DNA of 64,000 bases from Tricholoma matsutake (taxonomy: Eukaryota; Basidiomycota; Agaricomycetes; Agaricales; Tricholomataceae). This document shows, in pieces, positions 33,676 to 44,578 of the stretch (its first letter is position 1; every line of letters begins with the position of its first letter). Position numbers and translations under genes: made by a program. The DNA is taken from positions 1,984,001-2,048,000 of the forward strand of contig AP026538.1 of the NCBI GenBank assembly GCA_026075535.2, given 5' to 3'. The notes under the pieces were generated by a model. That model was not told the DNA's origin, did not search any database, and worked only from the letters and a program-made list of their open reading frames with translations.

Positions 33676-35415
33676 ATGGCTGGGAAATCACTCGAGGAGT
33701 CGATCGCTGCTCGCAGGGCTGCCCATGAGAAGAAATCCTTACCAGCTGGCACTACAAAGGTTCCTATTACCATGAAGGACATTAATAGTCGTGCCTTCAC
33801 TGTCATGGTTGACCCCAATATTCCTACCCCACCTGCACCAGAATTTGCCAGGCTTGCTCACGACCCGCTGCCTTTAGACCCTTCGGACACGCTGGAATAT
33901 GAAGGATGGGTTGCTGTGGAGGAGGAGCTCACCACTACAGTGGACTGGAAACACCATACATCACCCATCCCTGACAATGCACTCACCATGGAACCCCTTT
34001 CACAGACTTGTTGCTCATGCATTACCTTAGACGCTCTCCCCTTTATTATTGACTCTGGGGCTACAGTACATAGATCCCCTGACAAGTCTGACTTCCTCAC
34101 CTTACGACCCATTTCACCTTGCTCTGTCAGAGGTGTCAGTGGTTCATCTATTGATGCTGTCGGTGTTGGTGATATACAGCTAAGAATAGCCCAGGGCACA
34201 TCAATTATTTTACATAATGCCCTCTACATCCCAAAATCGGCAGTTCAGCTGATCTCAGTGGGCACACTGGCCGACGACTCTAACGCTGTCACACATTTTG
34301 ACAGTAACACATGCTGGTTCACTGATAAATCCTCTGGGGCCTTCATAGCTTGTGGATTGCGCATATCTAGAAAGCTTTACATGCTCAACATTGCATCAGC
34401 CCAGGCTGATCACACGCTAACAGTTCACAAGACCCCTACTCTCGAGACATGGCATCGTCATCTGGGTCACGCAAATTACCAGGCACTCTGGGATATGGCC
34501 AAGAAGGGCACTTTCACTGGTGCGCTGCTCGCTTCATTGCAAAAATTACCTAAATGTGATTCCTGTGTCCTTGGCAAGCAGACCAAGTCTCCAGTCCCCA
34601 AGAAATGTCAGGAGGGACCAGGCCATAAGGCGACAAGGAAGCTGGAAAAGGTGTGGGTGGATCTACCTGGACCACATTCAGTAACGTTGCGTGCAGGGAA
34701 CTGTTATATCATGGATATAGTAGATGACTACACCTTATTCCCATGGTCTATACCATTGCAAAATAAAGATGATGCTTTCACGGAACTTAAAGCTTGGGAA
34801 CTTGCCTGGGAGAACGAAACCAGCCTCAAAGTCGGGACCTATATCACCGATAATGGTGAACTTAAATCGCACAAAATGAAGGAGTGGTTGAAGACTCGTG
34901 GTATTGATCAGCGTTTCACAGCACCTCACACCTCAGCTCACATAGGCCATGTTGAGCAAATGCATAAGACGCTTATGGCTAAAGCGTGCACTATGCAAAT
35001 ATATGCTGGTCTGCCAGCTTATTTGTGGGACGAGTTCTACCTCACAGCTGCCCACTTGCATGCCAAGACTACGACCCGTTCACTAGCAAGCCTAACACCT
35101 TGGGAATTATGGTATGAGAGAAAACCTGATTATTCTTATCTTTGTGAGATAGGTTGCAGGGCATTTGTGCTTATCCCAGGAAAGGATAATCCCAAGATAC
35201 TTGAACAATCCATCAAATGCGTCTTGATAGGCCACGAGCCAAAATCAAAAGCATATCGCTGTTATAACTGCGCAATGCATAAGGTTCATATTTCATATCA
35301 TGTCCGCTTTCTTGAGAGCCATGAAGGCTATTCACCACCTTCAATCGATGAATTAGGGGAGGATGATAATATTGGGTCCAGTGGTAGTCTACCCACATTC
35401 CTTGGCAATGCATAA
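33676..35415 (+). pseudogene. Copia Pol, protease and integrase
   Basis: Protease: FIIDSGATVHRS near 34,042. Integrase zinc region: WHRHLGHANYQALWDMAKKG ... CDSCVLGKQ near 34,450-34,585. The catalytic core keeps its three acidic residues in VWVDLPGPH, ITDNGELKS and HVEQMHKTLM. The frame ends at 35,415 because of a 133-bp tandem duplication (units at 35,272 and 35,405); 133 is not a multiple of three. Without the duplication it would run on into the RT frame. Confidence 0.88.
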
Positions 35416-35537
35416 GGTTCATATTTCATATCATGTCCGCTTTCTTGAGAGCCATGAAGGCTATTCACCACCTTCAATCGATGAATTAGGGGAGGATGAT
35501 AATATTGGGTCCAGTGGTAGTCTACCCACATTCCTTG
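35272..35537. repeat. 133-bp tandem duplication inside Copia Pol
   Basis: The sequence from GCAATGCATAAGG at 35,272 is repeated from 35,405, apparently without differences. It shifts the reading frame and duplicates about 44 residues ending in LPTFLG. The near-identity means it arose recently compared with the CpG changes in the same element. Confidence 0.93.
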
Positions 35538-37543
35538 GTCCTATTTTACAGCAAGACGATGATGTTGAGTCTTCTCATGAATTCACTCTCCCTGATGCGC
35601 CCTCTAATAGTTTCATGACACTGCCACTGCCACCCATCGCCCAGCCTATTCATCGATCTACCTGTGTTCTAATACCCACAGACAAAAACCCCAATGGTGG
35701 CCCTGCTATTACTAGAACAGTGGCTGCAGTGCAAGAATCATTGGAGAGCGCTGTGCATGTAAAGGAGGCGTGGTGGGAGCATCAGGCTGCTATTGTGGCT
35801 GCACGATCGGATCACATTATGGATCAATCCTCCGATCATGATCGTGATGACATGGAAGAACTCCAACAATCATTTCATAATCTTGATTTGGGCAATCAAG
35901 CGCATCAATTTCAGGCCCTGATCTCGGAAATGGTAGATTTTGATCCGGAGTCACTTCAATTTGAGGATGAGCCGAAAACATGGGATGAAGCCAGAAGATC
36001 TGTTGATGCAACGCGATGGGAGCATGGATATCTGGAGGAATTGAACTTGTTGAAAGAAATGGGGGTATACAAACTAATACCTAGGTCAGAGGTTCCACTA
36101 GGGAAACATATTAGGCATGGGAGACCGATTTTCCACATTAAGCGCAATGAGGCGGGTACCCCTATTAGATGGAAGGTATGCCTAGTCTTCAGAGGAAATG
36201 AACAAATTTATGGCAGGGACTACACCAAAACTACCTCACCGACTGCGTGCATGGAATCATGGCAGATTCTCTTACACATAGCCACCTCACTTGGCTGGGA
36301 CGCACAACAGGTCAACATAAAGACAGCCTTTCTTTACGGCTTACTTCCAGACGATGAAATTCAATATATGCAGCAGCCTGCTGGTTTCGAGGAGCAGGGC
36401 AAGGAGGACTGGGTTTGGCAACTACAGCGCGGCTTATATGGTATGAAACAGAGTGGGCGCATTTGGAATCAGACCCTTAATGTGCAGATGCTAAATTGGG
36501 GATTCACCCGCCTCTCGTGCGAGTCCTGTATCTATTACTGTAAAACTGACACTGGTACAATTATCGCTGCTGTCCATGTCGACGACTATCTAACCATCGC
36601 CGACTCCAAGGATGAAAACGAGCGCTTCAAGAACCAGATGCGCGAAGTATGGACTATCTCCAAATTGGGGACAGCACATTTTATTATGGGTATTGCTGTC
36701 TCATGGGACCGAGACATGTGTACTGTTGCACTTTCACAGACCGCTCTTATTGACAAAATAGTGGAACAGTTTGGTCAGAAAGAAGCACACCCTGTTTCTG
36801 CCCCATTGGACCCTGGTTCGAAACTACAGCGCTCCAATCTGCAATGTATGTCCCAGGATGCCAGGAACGCCCTGGCCAAGCTTCCCTACCGCTCTCTTGT
36901 CGGATGCTTATTGTACTTGGCAATATCTACGCGTCCCAACATTTCTTATGCAGTACAACAGCTCTCTCAATACCTTGATTCGTACTCCTTAGAACACTGG
37001 AGTGCTGCTATATGGCTAGTACGTTATCTAAAGGGAACTAGGGACTTCAAGCTTTATCTGGGCGGACAGAACCCCATTCTCCTGCATGCCTATAGTGACT
37101 CCAACTGGGCTAATTGCCATGACACTCATCGCAGCGTTGGGGGATACATGTGCTCTCTTGGCTCAGGCGCAGTGTCTTGGGCAGCACATAAACAGAAGGT
37201 AGTGGCAGCTTCCACCTGTGAAGCAGAATACATAGCAGTGTTTGAGACTGCAAAGGAATGTGTCTGGTTGCGTACGCTACTACGTGCTATTGATTTTCAT
37301 CAAAACTTGCCTACTACCATCCTCTGCAACAACAATGCTACGAAGACATTATCCGAGGACCCATTACTTCATTCACACATTAAGCACATCAACATCAAAT
37401 ATCATTTCCTATGCGAGTGTGTACAGTTGGGCGACCTAGCTATCACTTACATCCACACCCGTGACAATGTAGCCGACATGTTTACTAAAGCCCTGGAACC
37501 TAAACATTTTGCTGTCCTTCGTGCATCTCTTGGCCTTTGTTAG
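35363..37543 (+). pseudogene. Copia Pol, reverse transcriptase and RNase H
   Basis: RT begins with WDEARRSVDATRWEHGYLEE and includes HVDDYLTIADSK near 36,575, the YVDD-type box. In motif A the usual Asp-Ile-Lys-Thr-Ala-Phe-Leu reads NIKTAFLYG (near 36,316), so the first catalytic Asp is Asn. RNase H follows (YSDSNWA, STCEAEYIA near 37,216). A usually acidic ILCDNN position reads LCNNN near 37,323, and HIDIKYHFLRE reads HINIKYHFLCE. The frame itself is uninterrupted to TAG at 37,543. Confidence 0.88.
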
Positions 37544-37586
37544 TGGGATTCCATGTGAGGAGGAGTGTATTCACGGTGAGGAGGAG

Positions 37587-37931
37587 TGTTGGAATCGCAC
37601 CGTGAGTCCATAATGCTTTTGATGTGTTTGATGCATGTGCTATTTTAGCATTCCCTTTGATCCACATGGTCAGCTTGTGTTTAAGTTTCCCCTTGTCTCT
37701 TTTCCTTTGACACACATCCTTTTGTTATGCATTACACATATACATATCTTCAGTAGTTTACTTTATCACCTCAGTCACTTATCCAGAGACTGAGGTGAGC
37801 TATATTTACTATACATATTTATTGACACATACTTACTCTACTACAACAGTTGTTTATACTAGGTATAGTATGGATTAATACAGTCACTTATCCAGAGACT
37901 GAGTTGTTTATACTAGGATTCACTTTCTACA
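37587..37931 (+). repeat. Copia 3' LTR
   Basis: 345 bp, same termini as the 5' LTR. The differences between the two are almost all at CpG-derived positions, for example ACATGTATA here against ACACATATA there, both explained by an ancestral ACACGTATA. The flanking copy of TTCCC follows at 37,932. Confidence 0.93.
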
Positions 37932-37936
37932 TTCCC

Positions 37937-40900
37937 ATATGGGCATGGAGGTATTGGTTCTACATCTCTATCTGATAGAGAACACAAGAGGCATCTCCTG
38001 ATGTACCATGACAAATGGTTTCAGCATGATGCCACCTTTCCTTTTGTAGCATTTAGTCATGAACAAATAAAGGCAAGTACTACCAGTAGTTTCCTATTGG
38101 CTGAAACAAAGAAATTTGATCATATAGCAAGGTCCCTACTTGACATTGATCAAGAGGTTCTATCAACAATAGCTGAAAATATTGCCAAAGGTGACATACT
38201 CAAACCATCTACTCCCCAGGAAAAGGATTGTTTCCAAGTCATTCAAGATCTAGATCACATAGGCAGTAAAGTTGCTGGTTCAGTCACAAGCAAAAAATAC
38301 ATGAGAAATGAAATCTGCTCACCAGTAGCTCATGAAGGTGCTCCACTTTGGTATATTACCCTTTCACCTGCTGATGTAAAAAATTCCCATTGCATTATAT
38401 TATGCTGATCAAAATCTAACATTCAAGCCTAAGATCAAAGTTCCAGAGGATTGTTATCGGCTTATTGCTAATAATCCTGTGGCCTGTGCTCAGTTTTTCC
38501 ACTTTATGGTAGAACAATTTATCAAACAGGTTCTTGGTGTTGACTCATAACACCCTGGGCTTTATGATGAGACATCTGCATACTATGGTACAGTCAAACA
38601 ACAGGGTTGCCTGATGCTTCATATCCATCTTATGCTTTGGATAAAGGGTGGACTTACTCCAGATGAGATAAAGGATTGGACAATTGACCCTACCTCTGAT
38701 TTTCAATGTCGGATGGTTGTATATGTATATCTTGAAAATGCTTATCAAGGTAAGTTCCTGACAGGCACAAAAGCAGAGGTATTAGCTAATGTCTTGAATG
38801 CAACCAAGTCTGAGTCATATCAAGATCCAACTGAAACATTGCCTCAGCCTCCACCTGCACCATGTACCTCAAAGTGTGATGATTGTAAAAAGTGTCAAAA
38901 ATTAAATGCATGGCAAGAGAAATTTGCTTTTGAGGTTGATGATGTAGTGTTGAAATCCAATGTACATACTTGAAGTACCAATATTAACAAGGACAGCACA
39001 CAAAACAGAGCTAAGGCTTATAAGGGCTGTCTTGACAATAAGTGGGGCAGATGCAAATCATGCTTTCCTTGGGAGCTGTTTGAACAGACTGAAGTTGACC
39101 CAGTTAGTGGTGCACTCAATGTCAGAAAAAAGGAAGGTTGGATCAACAATTTTTCCCCAGTGATTTCCTATGTGTTCCACTGCAACACTGATGTGACAAG
39201 TTCCAGATCTGGAATGGCTATCAAGGGATCACTCTTGTAAGTGTCAGACTATATTACAAAAATGAGCCTGAAAACTCATGTAGTTTTTGAATCAATCTGG
39301 TCAGTTTTTCAGAAGAATTCTGAGATGCTGGGGCAATGAAAGTAGACATGTGAAGGCTAGAAGCCTTATGACAAAAATGGTGAAAATGATGAGTGCAAAG
39401 CTGAAAATGGGTTCACCTATGATCTGCATGTATTTGCTAGGAAATCCTGATCACTACACCAGTCATAAATTTGTTAATAAAGTTAGGAAGAGTTGGAATG
39501 AGGACTTTGGTGAAGAGCTGCCTGAGAAGGTTGCCATCTTCAACACAAGGGAAAAGTCATTGGAATGTCAAATGTGTATGACTACATCTACCAGCCAGTG
39601 GAACTAGATAATGTATCACTCTATGAATGGATATCAACCTACAGACATGAAAAATTGTCAGTAAAACCACCCAAGGTCTATGTGCAACCTCACCCATTGA
39701 ATAATGATGATGTAGAGCAGGCTGATCATCCTGAGCATGACAACTGTCAGTATCCTGCCAATGATGATGGCACAGATGATGAGCATGGCACCTGCAAAGG
39801 CACTTTGGCTGACACAAGGAAGAAGAAATGCAATTCCATTCTGCATTTTACCACACAGCATCCATTACTTGAAACTCATGGTTTGAAACATTTGCCATCT
39901 CCACTTGTACCTAACTTTGTAGGCCAGATCCTTCCTTGTTGTGACCAAGGTGACAGAGAATTCTATTGCACAACTATGCTAACATTGTTTAAGCCCTGGC
40001 AGTCTAGTTCTACACTTAAATCAAAGGGTGCCTCCTGGGATGAAACATTTGTTGCTCATAAGTTCACAGATTGACAGGAGAAAATAATGAAAATTTTTAA
40101 TATCCAGTATGAGTGCCTTGACCAAAGAGACGATTTCTTGTCCAAACTGAAGAAAGGCTCTACTGATGTGCCTGGCTGGATGACTGACACTTCTGTTGCT
40201 GATGAAATTAGCCAATCCAATGTGTTGGACAAATTGGATGAGCTTGCCTATGACTCTGACAGTATGCAGGTCAACAACATTGAGATTGATGATCAACCAA
40301 GTCACAGATTACAACAACAAAATAAATCCATATCTATAACCAAGCTTATCATGTCCAGACTTTGTTGGACTGCATGTAATCCACAGAGCCTTCCAGAGGA
40401 ATTGACATCCTATGAAATGGTTTCTGGTATTTGCTCAGGAACAGAGTGGAAAAATGTGGTCACATCTAAAAGGCAAGGGATCCTTGAGAGCTGCTTGCAA
40501 AATGGTCAACAGGAATCCACTAGTGAGATGCACAGCAAGAAGATCTTTGAGGGTGTCAAAATTGTTGACAATGATTACTTGGGAAAACAATGTGTCAATC
40601 CAGATGGAAAGATTGAAATGGACTCTGTGGTCAAAGACTTTGACCTGAATGCAGAGCAGGAGCATGCATTTTGTATTGTTGCTAACCACTCATGCTGTCC
40701 ATCATCAGAACAGCTGAAGATGCATATTGGTGGGATGGGTGGAACTGGAAAGTCGCAAGTATCAAAAGCTTTGATGGACTTTTTCAAGCGCAAGAAAGAG
40801 TCCCATCAGTTTGTTATTGTAGCTCTACTGCTGCTTTACTGGGTGGATCAACTTATCATTATATGTTTGGTATAAATGATTTTAATACTGGTAGTAAGGC

Positions 40901-42190
40901 TGCAAATGTGCAACTTGCAGAGGTGAAACAAAGATTGCAGGGAGTTGACCACATTTTTATGGATGAGGTGTCCATGTTGTCCTGCAAGGATCTGTATAGG
41001 ATAAGTGAAAGGCTTGCAAGAGTGATGAACAACACTGAGTTACCATTTGGAGGCCTGAACATGATTTTTGGTGGAGATTTTGCTCAACTTCCTCCTGCAA
41101 TAGGTCAAGAACATGCATCCTTGTACAGCAGAACAGTGGGCTCAAATCCAAAGAGTTTGCATGACCAATATGTGCCAAAGGACCCAAACACCTGATGATG
41201 CAAGGTTGCATGAAGCATTAAGCAACATGCAGTACAAGGCATGCACACCCAACAATCTTGCATTCTTGCATTCTCACATATCTAGTGACCTTGAGGGTTG
41301 ACCTTCTGCAAAAGAATCACAATTCTGCAATGTGTTGATCATAACAACACTTAATCTACCAAAGGATGTGATAAATGATCTTGGATCACAAAGATTTGCA
41401 GCTGAAACAGGCCAGGAGTTGATTGAATTCTATTCTGAAGATACTGTTAGCTCAACTGATGATTGTGCCCTCCCAACAAGCAAGAAAAAGTTATTTGCCC
41501 AGTTGGGGAATAAGCAGATCCATATTCCTTCACTTTCAGCAGGCCTTCAGCAGACTCTTTGGAATTTGCTGCCTTGTAACAACACAAAGAACATAGCTGG
41601 AAAATTGTCACTTTGTCATGGGCTTCCTGTAATTATTTGATCAAATAGTGCAACTGAATTATGCATGACAAAGGGTCAGGATGCAACAGTGTATAACTGG
41701 CAAGTTACACAGGGCTCAAGGGGGCAACATATGCTTGATACCTTATTTGTCAAGCTCACAAATCCACCCCAGTCTGTGCAACTGGAAAATTTGCCATTGA
41801 ATGTTGTGCCATTGACAAGAACAATCACCAACACCCAATGTGTTCTTCCCAGTGATGAAACCATCAATATTTCCAGGAGTCAAGTTGAGGTGCTCCCAAA
41901 CTTTGCTATGGCAGATTATACATCATGAGGTAAAACAAGACCTTTCAATGTTGTTGATCTCTCCAATGCAAGAAGCCATCAGTCTTACTACACAGCACTG
42001 TCCAGGAGTGCATCAGCAGCAGGCAGTGATATTACAGGTATTTGACACATATAAAATTACCAGTGGGGCTTCAGGTGCACTACAACAAGAATTTAGGGAA
42101 ATTGAGATGCTAGATGATATAACCACTCTTTGTTACAATGGAAAGGCCAGTTTCTGTCATGGGTGATCATAGAAATGATCTCATATCATC
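37937..42190 (+). pseudogene. Helitron RepHel protein, Rep and PIF1 helicase
   Basis: The sequence after the Copia insertion resumes YGHGGIGSTSLSDREHKRHL, then NHEQIKA-like and SKKYMRNEICSP blocks (Helitron-like N domain). The HUH motif of the Rep nuclease, LHIHLMLW, is at 38,617-38,640, and a DYITKMSLKTHVVFE block with the tyrosine is near 39,250. The helicase has Walker A GGMGGTGKS near 40,730, Walker B HIFMDEVSML near 40,955 and FGGDFAQLPPA near 41,070. A small deletion near 40,825 and at least eight other breaks inactivate it. The C-terminal helicase blocks continue to about 42,190 in pieces. Confidence 0.8.
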
Positions 42191-42271
42191 CTTACGACTG
42201 GTTAGAGGAGAGCAGTATGACCTTGAAAGGTCCATTAAGCAATACGCTGGAAAGATAATGATCCCTTTCTC

Positions 42272-43234
42272 TTGTCAAGTGGTACCGAGATCAATTGGAA
42301 GATTGTAGACAGTTCCAAGTCAGCCCCCACCATATGCCCTAACAACCCAGAAGCATCCTGTTTTGTGCTGGAGCTGGTGAAGAAACGGAAGTTTAGTGTG
42401 GATGATGACACAAAAGTACACTATGAGACTGCAACAAAAAGAAAGAAAACTGAGAAGAATGGAACCACTCATGATCAGACTGCAAATGCTTGTCTACAAG
42501 GGTTGCAGTGGAGCAACAATGGCTGTGCATTTGATGCAGTGATGTCTGTTCTGTACAATATTTGGCTAGATGACATGAGATTATGATATGTTCAGTTTAG
42601 GGACATCAATGATCAGCATTTGGGACAGATTGCAGTCAGCTTCTCACAGACTCAACCTCAAGGCACCAGGTACAGTATTGAGGAGGTGTATGACTTTATA
42701 CAATGCCATTTACAAAGGGTCAATCCTGTAAGTTTTGCATGGGGGCACTTCACAAGCATTCAAAACATACTTGATCATTTCTTAGCTATGAGTCGCCCTA
42801 TCACATCATCCTGTCTGAATGACCATCCACTGAATAGGGATAAAAGACTTGTCTTGAGTTGTCAAATTCCCCTCTTGCACCAATCCCTGACCATGCAGGC
42901 ATTTATCGACAACCAATCCATCGAGTGTGCATCACATTGCCAAACTTGTCAATCCCACTTGATAAGAAGTCATGTTTTTGAGCACGCACCTGCAATCATT
43001 GCTTTCGATATGTTGCAGCACAGAACATTGTTGCTGCAATCTTTAGTTTTGACTACAGTTGATGGGCAACAGACAACTTATAAACTTAGAGGAGTAGTTT
43101 ATCATTTGCAGGATCACTTCATTTCACACTTCATCACAGAAACAGGCTCTGTTTGGTATCATGATGGGTTGTCCACAGGCCAGCAAATGGAACATGAAGG
43201 GGATGCTAACATAACTGATTTTGAGACATGTTGA
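42272..43234 (+). pseudogene. Helitron C-terminal cysteine-hydrolase-like domain
   Basis: Two pieces (42,272-42,586 and 42,620-43,234) are separated by one in-frame stop. The first has LQWSNNGCAFDAVMSVLYNI, with a Cys placed as in ubiquitin-hydrolase-type proteases. The second has paired cysteines CASHCQTCQ and, near the end, GVVYHLQDHFISHFI and VWYHDGL, which resemble the His box of the same family. A USP-like peptidase fused to or following the helicase is inferred. The catalytic identity is by motif only. Confidence 0.5.
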
Positions 43235-43240
43235 TCATGT

Positions 43241-44578
43241 ATCGCAACTTGTGCTGTTTATGTAATCCCAACTGTGAGTTAGAACTTGGATCTGCTATGC
43301 TGGAAGCAATGGCCTGCTCAAACCAGTACCATATGTGTAGCTACTAGACAAGTGGCCATAGAGATTGATATGTAGTGTTGCATACTGGATGAGTTCAAAC
43401 TTCTTGCATGCCAAAATACACATTTTCAGATTGTATAGCACCTAATGGCAGCAAGGTCTCGCACAGTGGGTAAACAGAATGAATTAAAATCTTGTACTCT
43501 ACTACTGTCCAGCTTTTATACTACTTGACTATTTTACTAGTACGTTCTACTATTCTCGAGACTGTAAGTAAGAATTCCAAATATAGAATATGATGAGTAA
43601 GCGAGATTATCTAGTATGTTCTCGTGTGTTCAACCAACTCACTCCAACAGCACCACAAGGCCCAGAAATTTTTGAAAAATCAAGTCCATGCCACTAGGCA
43701 TTTCAGAAGTATACCAAAAGGCGATGTTTCATTTGCAATGTTATGCAGCACCCATGAGGTGTTATGAAAAGATTTTTCCCCGAAGTCCATTGTCCTACCG
43801 CTCAACTTTGTACCCAGTAACATTTCGAGAGACTAAAAGGCCGAAGTACCATGTAGGAGACAGTCTCAATAACTGCAAAGATTTGGCAGACAGAATGAAA
43901 TCATGTGAGTCGGCACTTTATGAAATGTACTAAAATTAGAACAGTCACACAATGATCGGCTGTGTGTTGAGGGCGTTGTACACATTTTTCTACCATGGAC
44001 TATAGCCCATAATGTGATCTATAATATACAGCAAACCGGTCGAAGAAAGGTGAATTCGTTGTTAAGATATTCACCTTTCACCCGTTACTATGCGTGACCC
44101 GTTACCTAGGCACAGAACCTGAAATGGGAAGTTTCAAGGTTTCAGGAACAATTTCAGGGAACTTACTAAAATTGTAAATTTAGGCACAGTTTTTAGCAAG
44201 CCTATAATGTTGTACACCTTGTACACGCCGCACCGTGTTGTCGTTTTCGCAAAAAGTCTCCGATTCCTGGATCAGCGCTCGGCGCTCAGCTGTCATGCAT
44301 GAACTTGTTCTTTGTTCTTGTTTTTGCTCTTGTGGCATCTGCCAATAGCCCAGCTGTTCCCCAAGTGTCCAGGTCCCTGATGAGTCAAAGTTCAAAGTGT
44401 GTTGTTGATCCCCCTTATTTCCCTCTTATCTGCTGTTGGTGAACGCCAACTGGCACTCCAAGAAGCCTTGATTTTCCCCCCACCCGCAAGAGTACCTACA
44501 CATCATCCAGCCCCATCGTTGTCCACTCTTGCCCGCATTATTTGTTACTCTTCATTGAGCCAAAAGAAGTAACCAAAA
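43241..44578. other. Intergenic, Helitron end to ZZ gene
   Basis: No gene is recognised. Base composition shifts from the AT-rich, CpG-poor transposon nest to CpG-containing sequence after about 43,560. A perfect 11-bp inverted repeat GAAAGGTGAAT/ATTCACCTTTC (44,045-44,055 and 44,069-44,079) lies 500 bp upstream of the ZZ gene and could be a regulatory or 3' end structure. The Helitron 3' terminus should lie in this stretch but was not found. Confidence 0.5.

Larger units (their letters stand above)
17717..37931 (+). mobile_element. Ty1/Copia element (5,591 bp without its insertion)
   Basis: Two LTRs of equal length (345 bp, 17,717-18,061 and 37,587-37,931) start TGTTGG and end TCTACA. They are flanked by the 5-bp duplication TTCCC (17,712-17,716 and 37,932-37,936). 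Between them lie a tRNA-iMet-type primer site, a fused Gag-Pol frame in Copia order (Gag, protease, integrase, RT, RNase H), and a 14.6-kb Gypsy insertion inside Gag. It is inactive because of a Gag TGA, a 133-bp duplication in Pol and lost catalytic residues. Confidence 0.92.
15570..43240 (+). mobile_element. Helitron, interrupted by a nested retroelement stack
   Basis: The coding remains on either side of 17,716/37,937 form a single RepHel-type protein: a DUF6570-like N-terminal region, a Helitron helicase-like N domain, an HUH replication-initiator motif and a PIF1-type helicase, plus a C-terminal cysteine-hydrolase-like domain. The outer termini (5' TC, 3' CTRR with hairpin) were not identified, so the boundaries are approximate. 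About 20.2 kb of younger retroelements separate the two halves. Confidence 0.7.
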
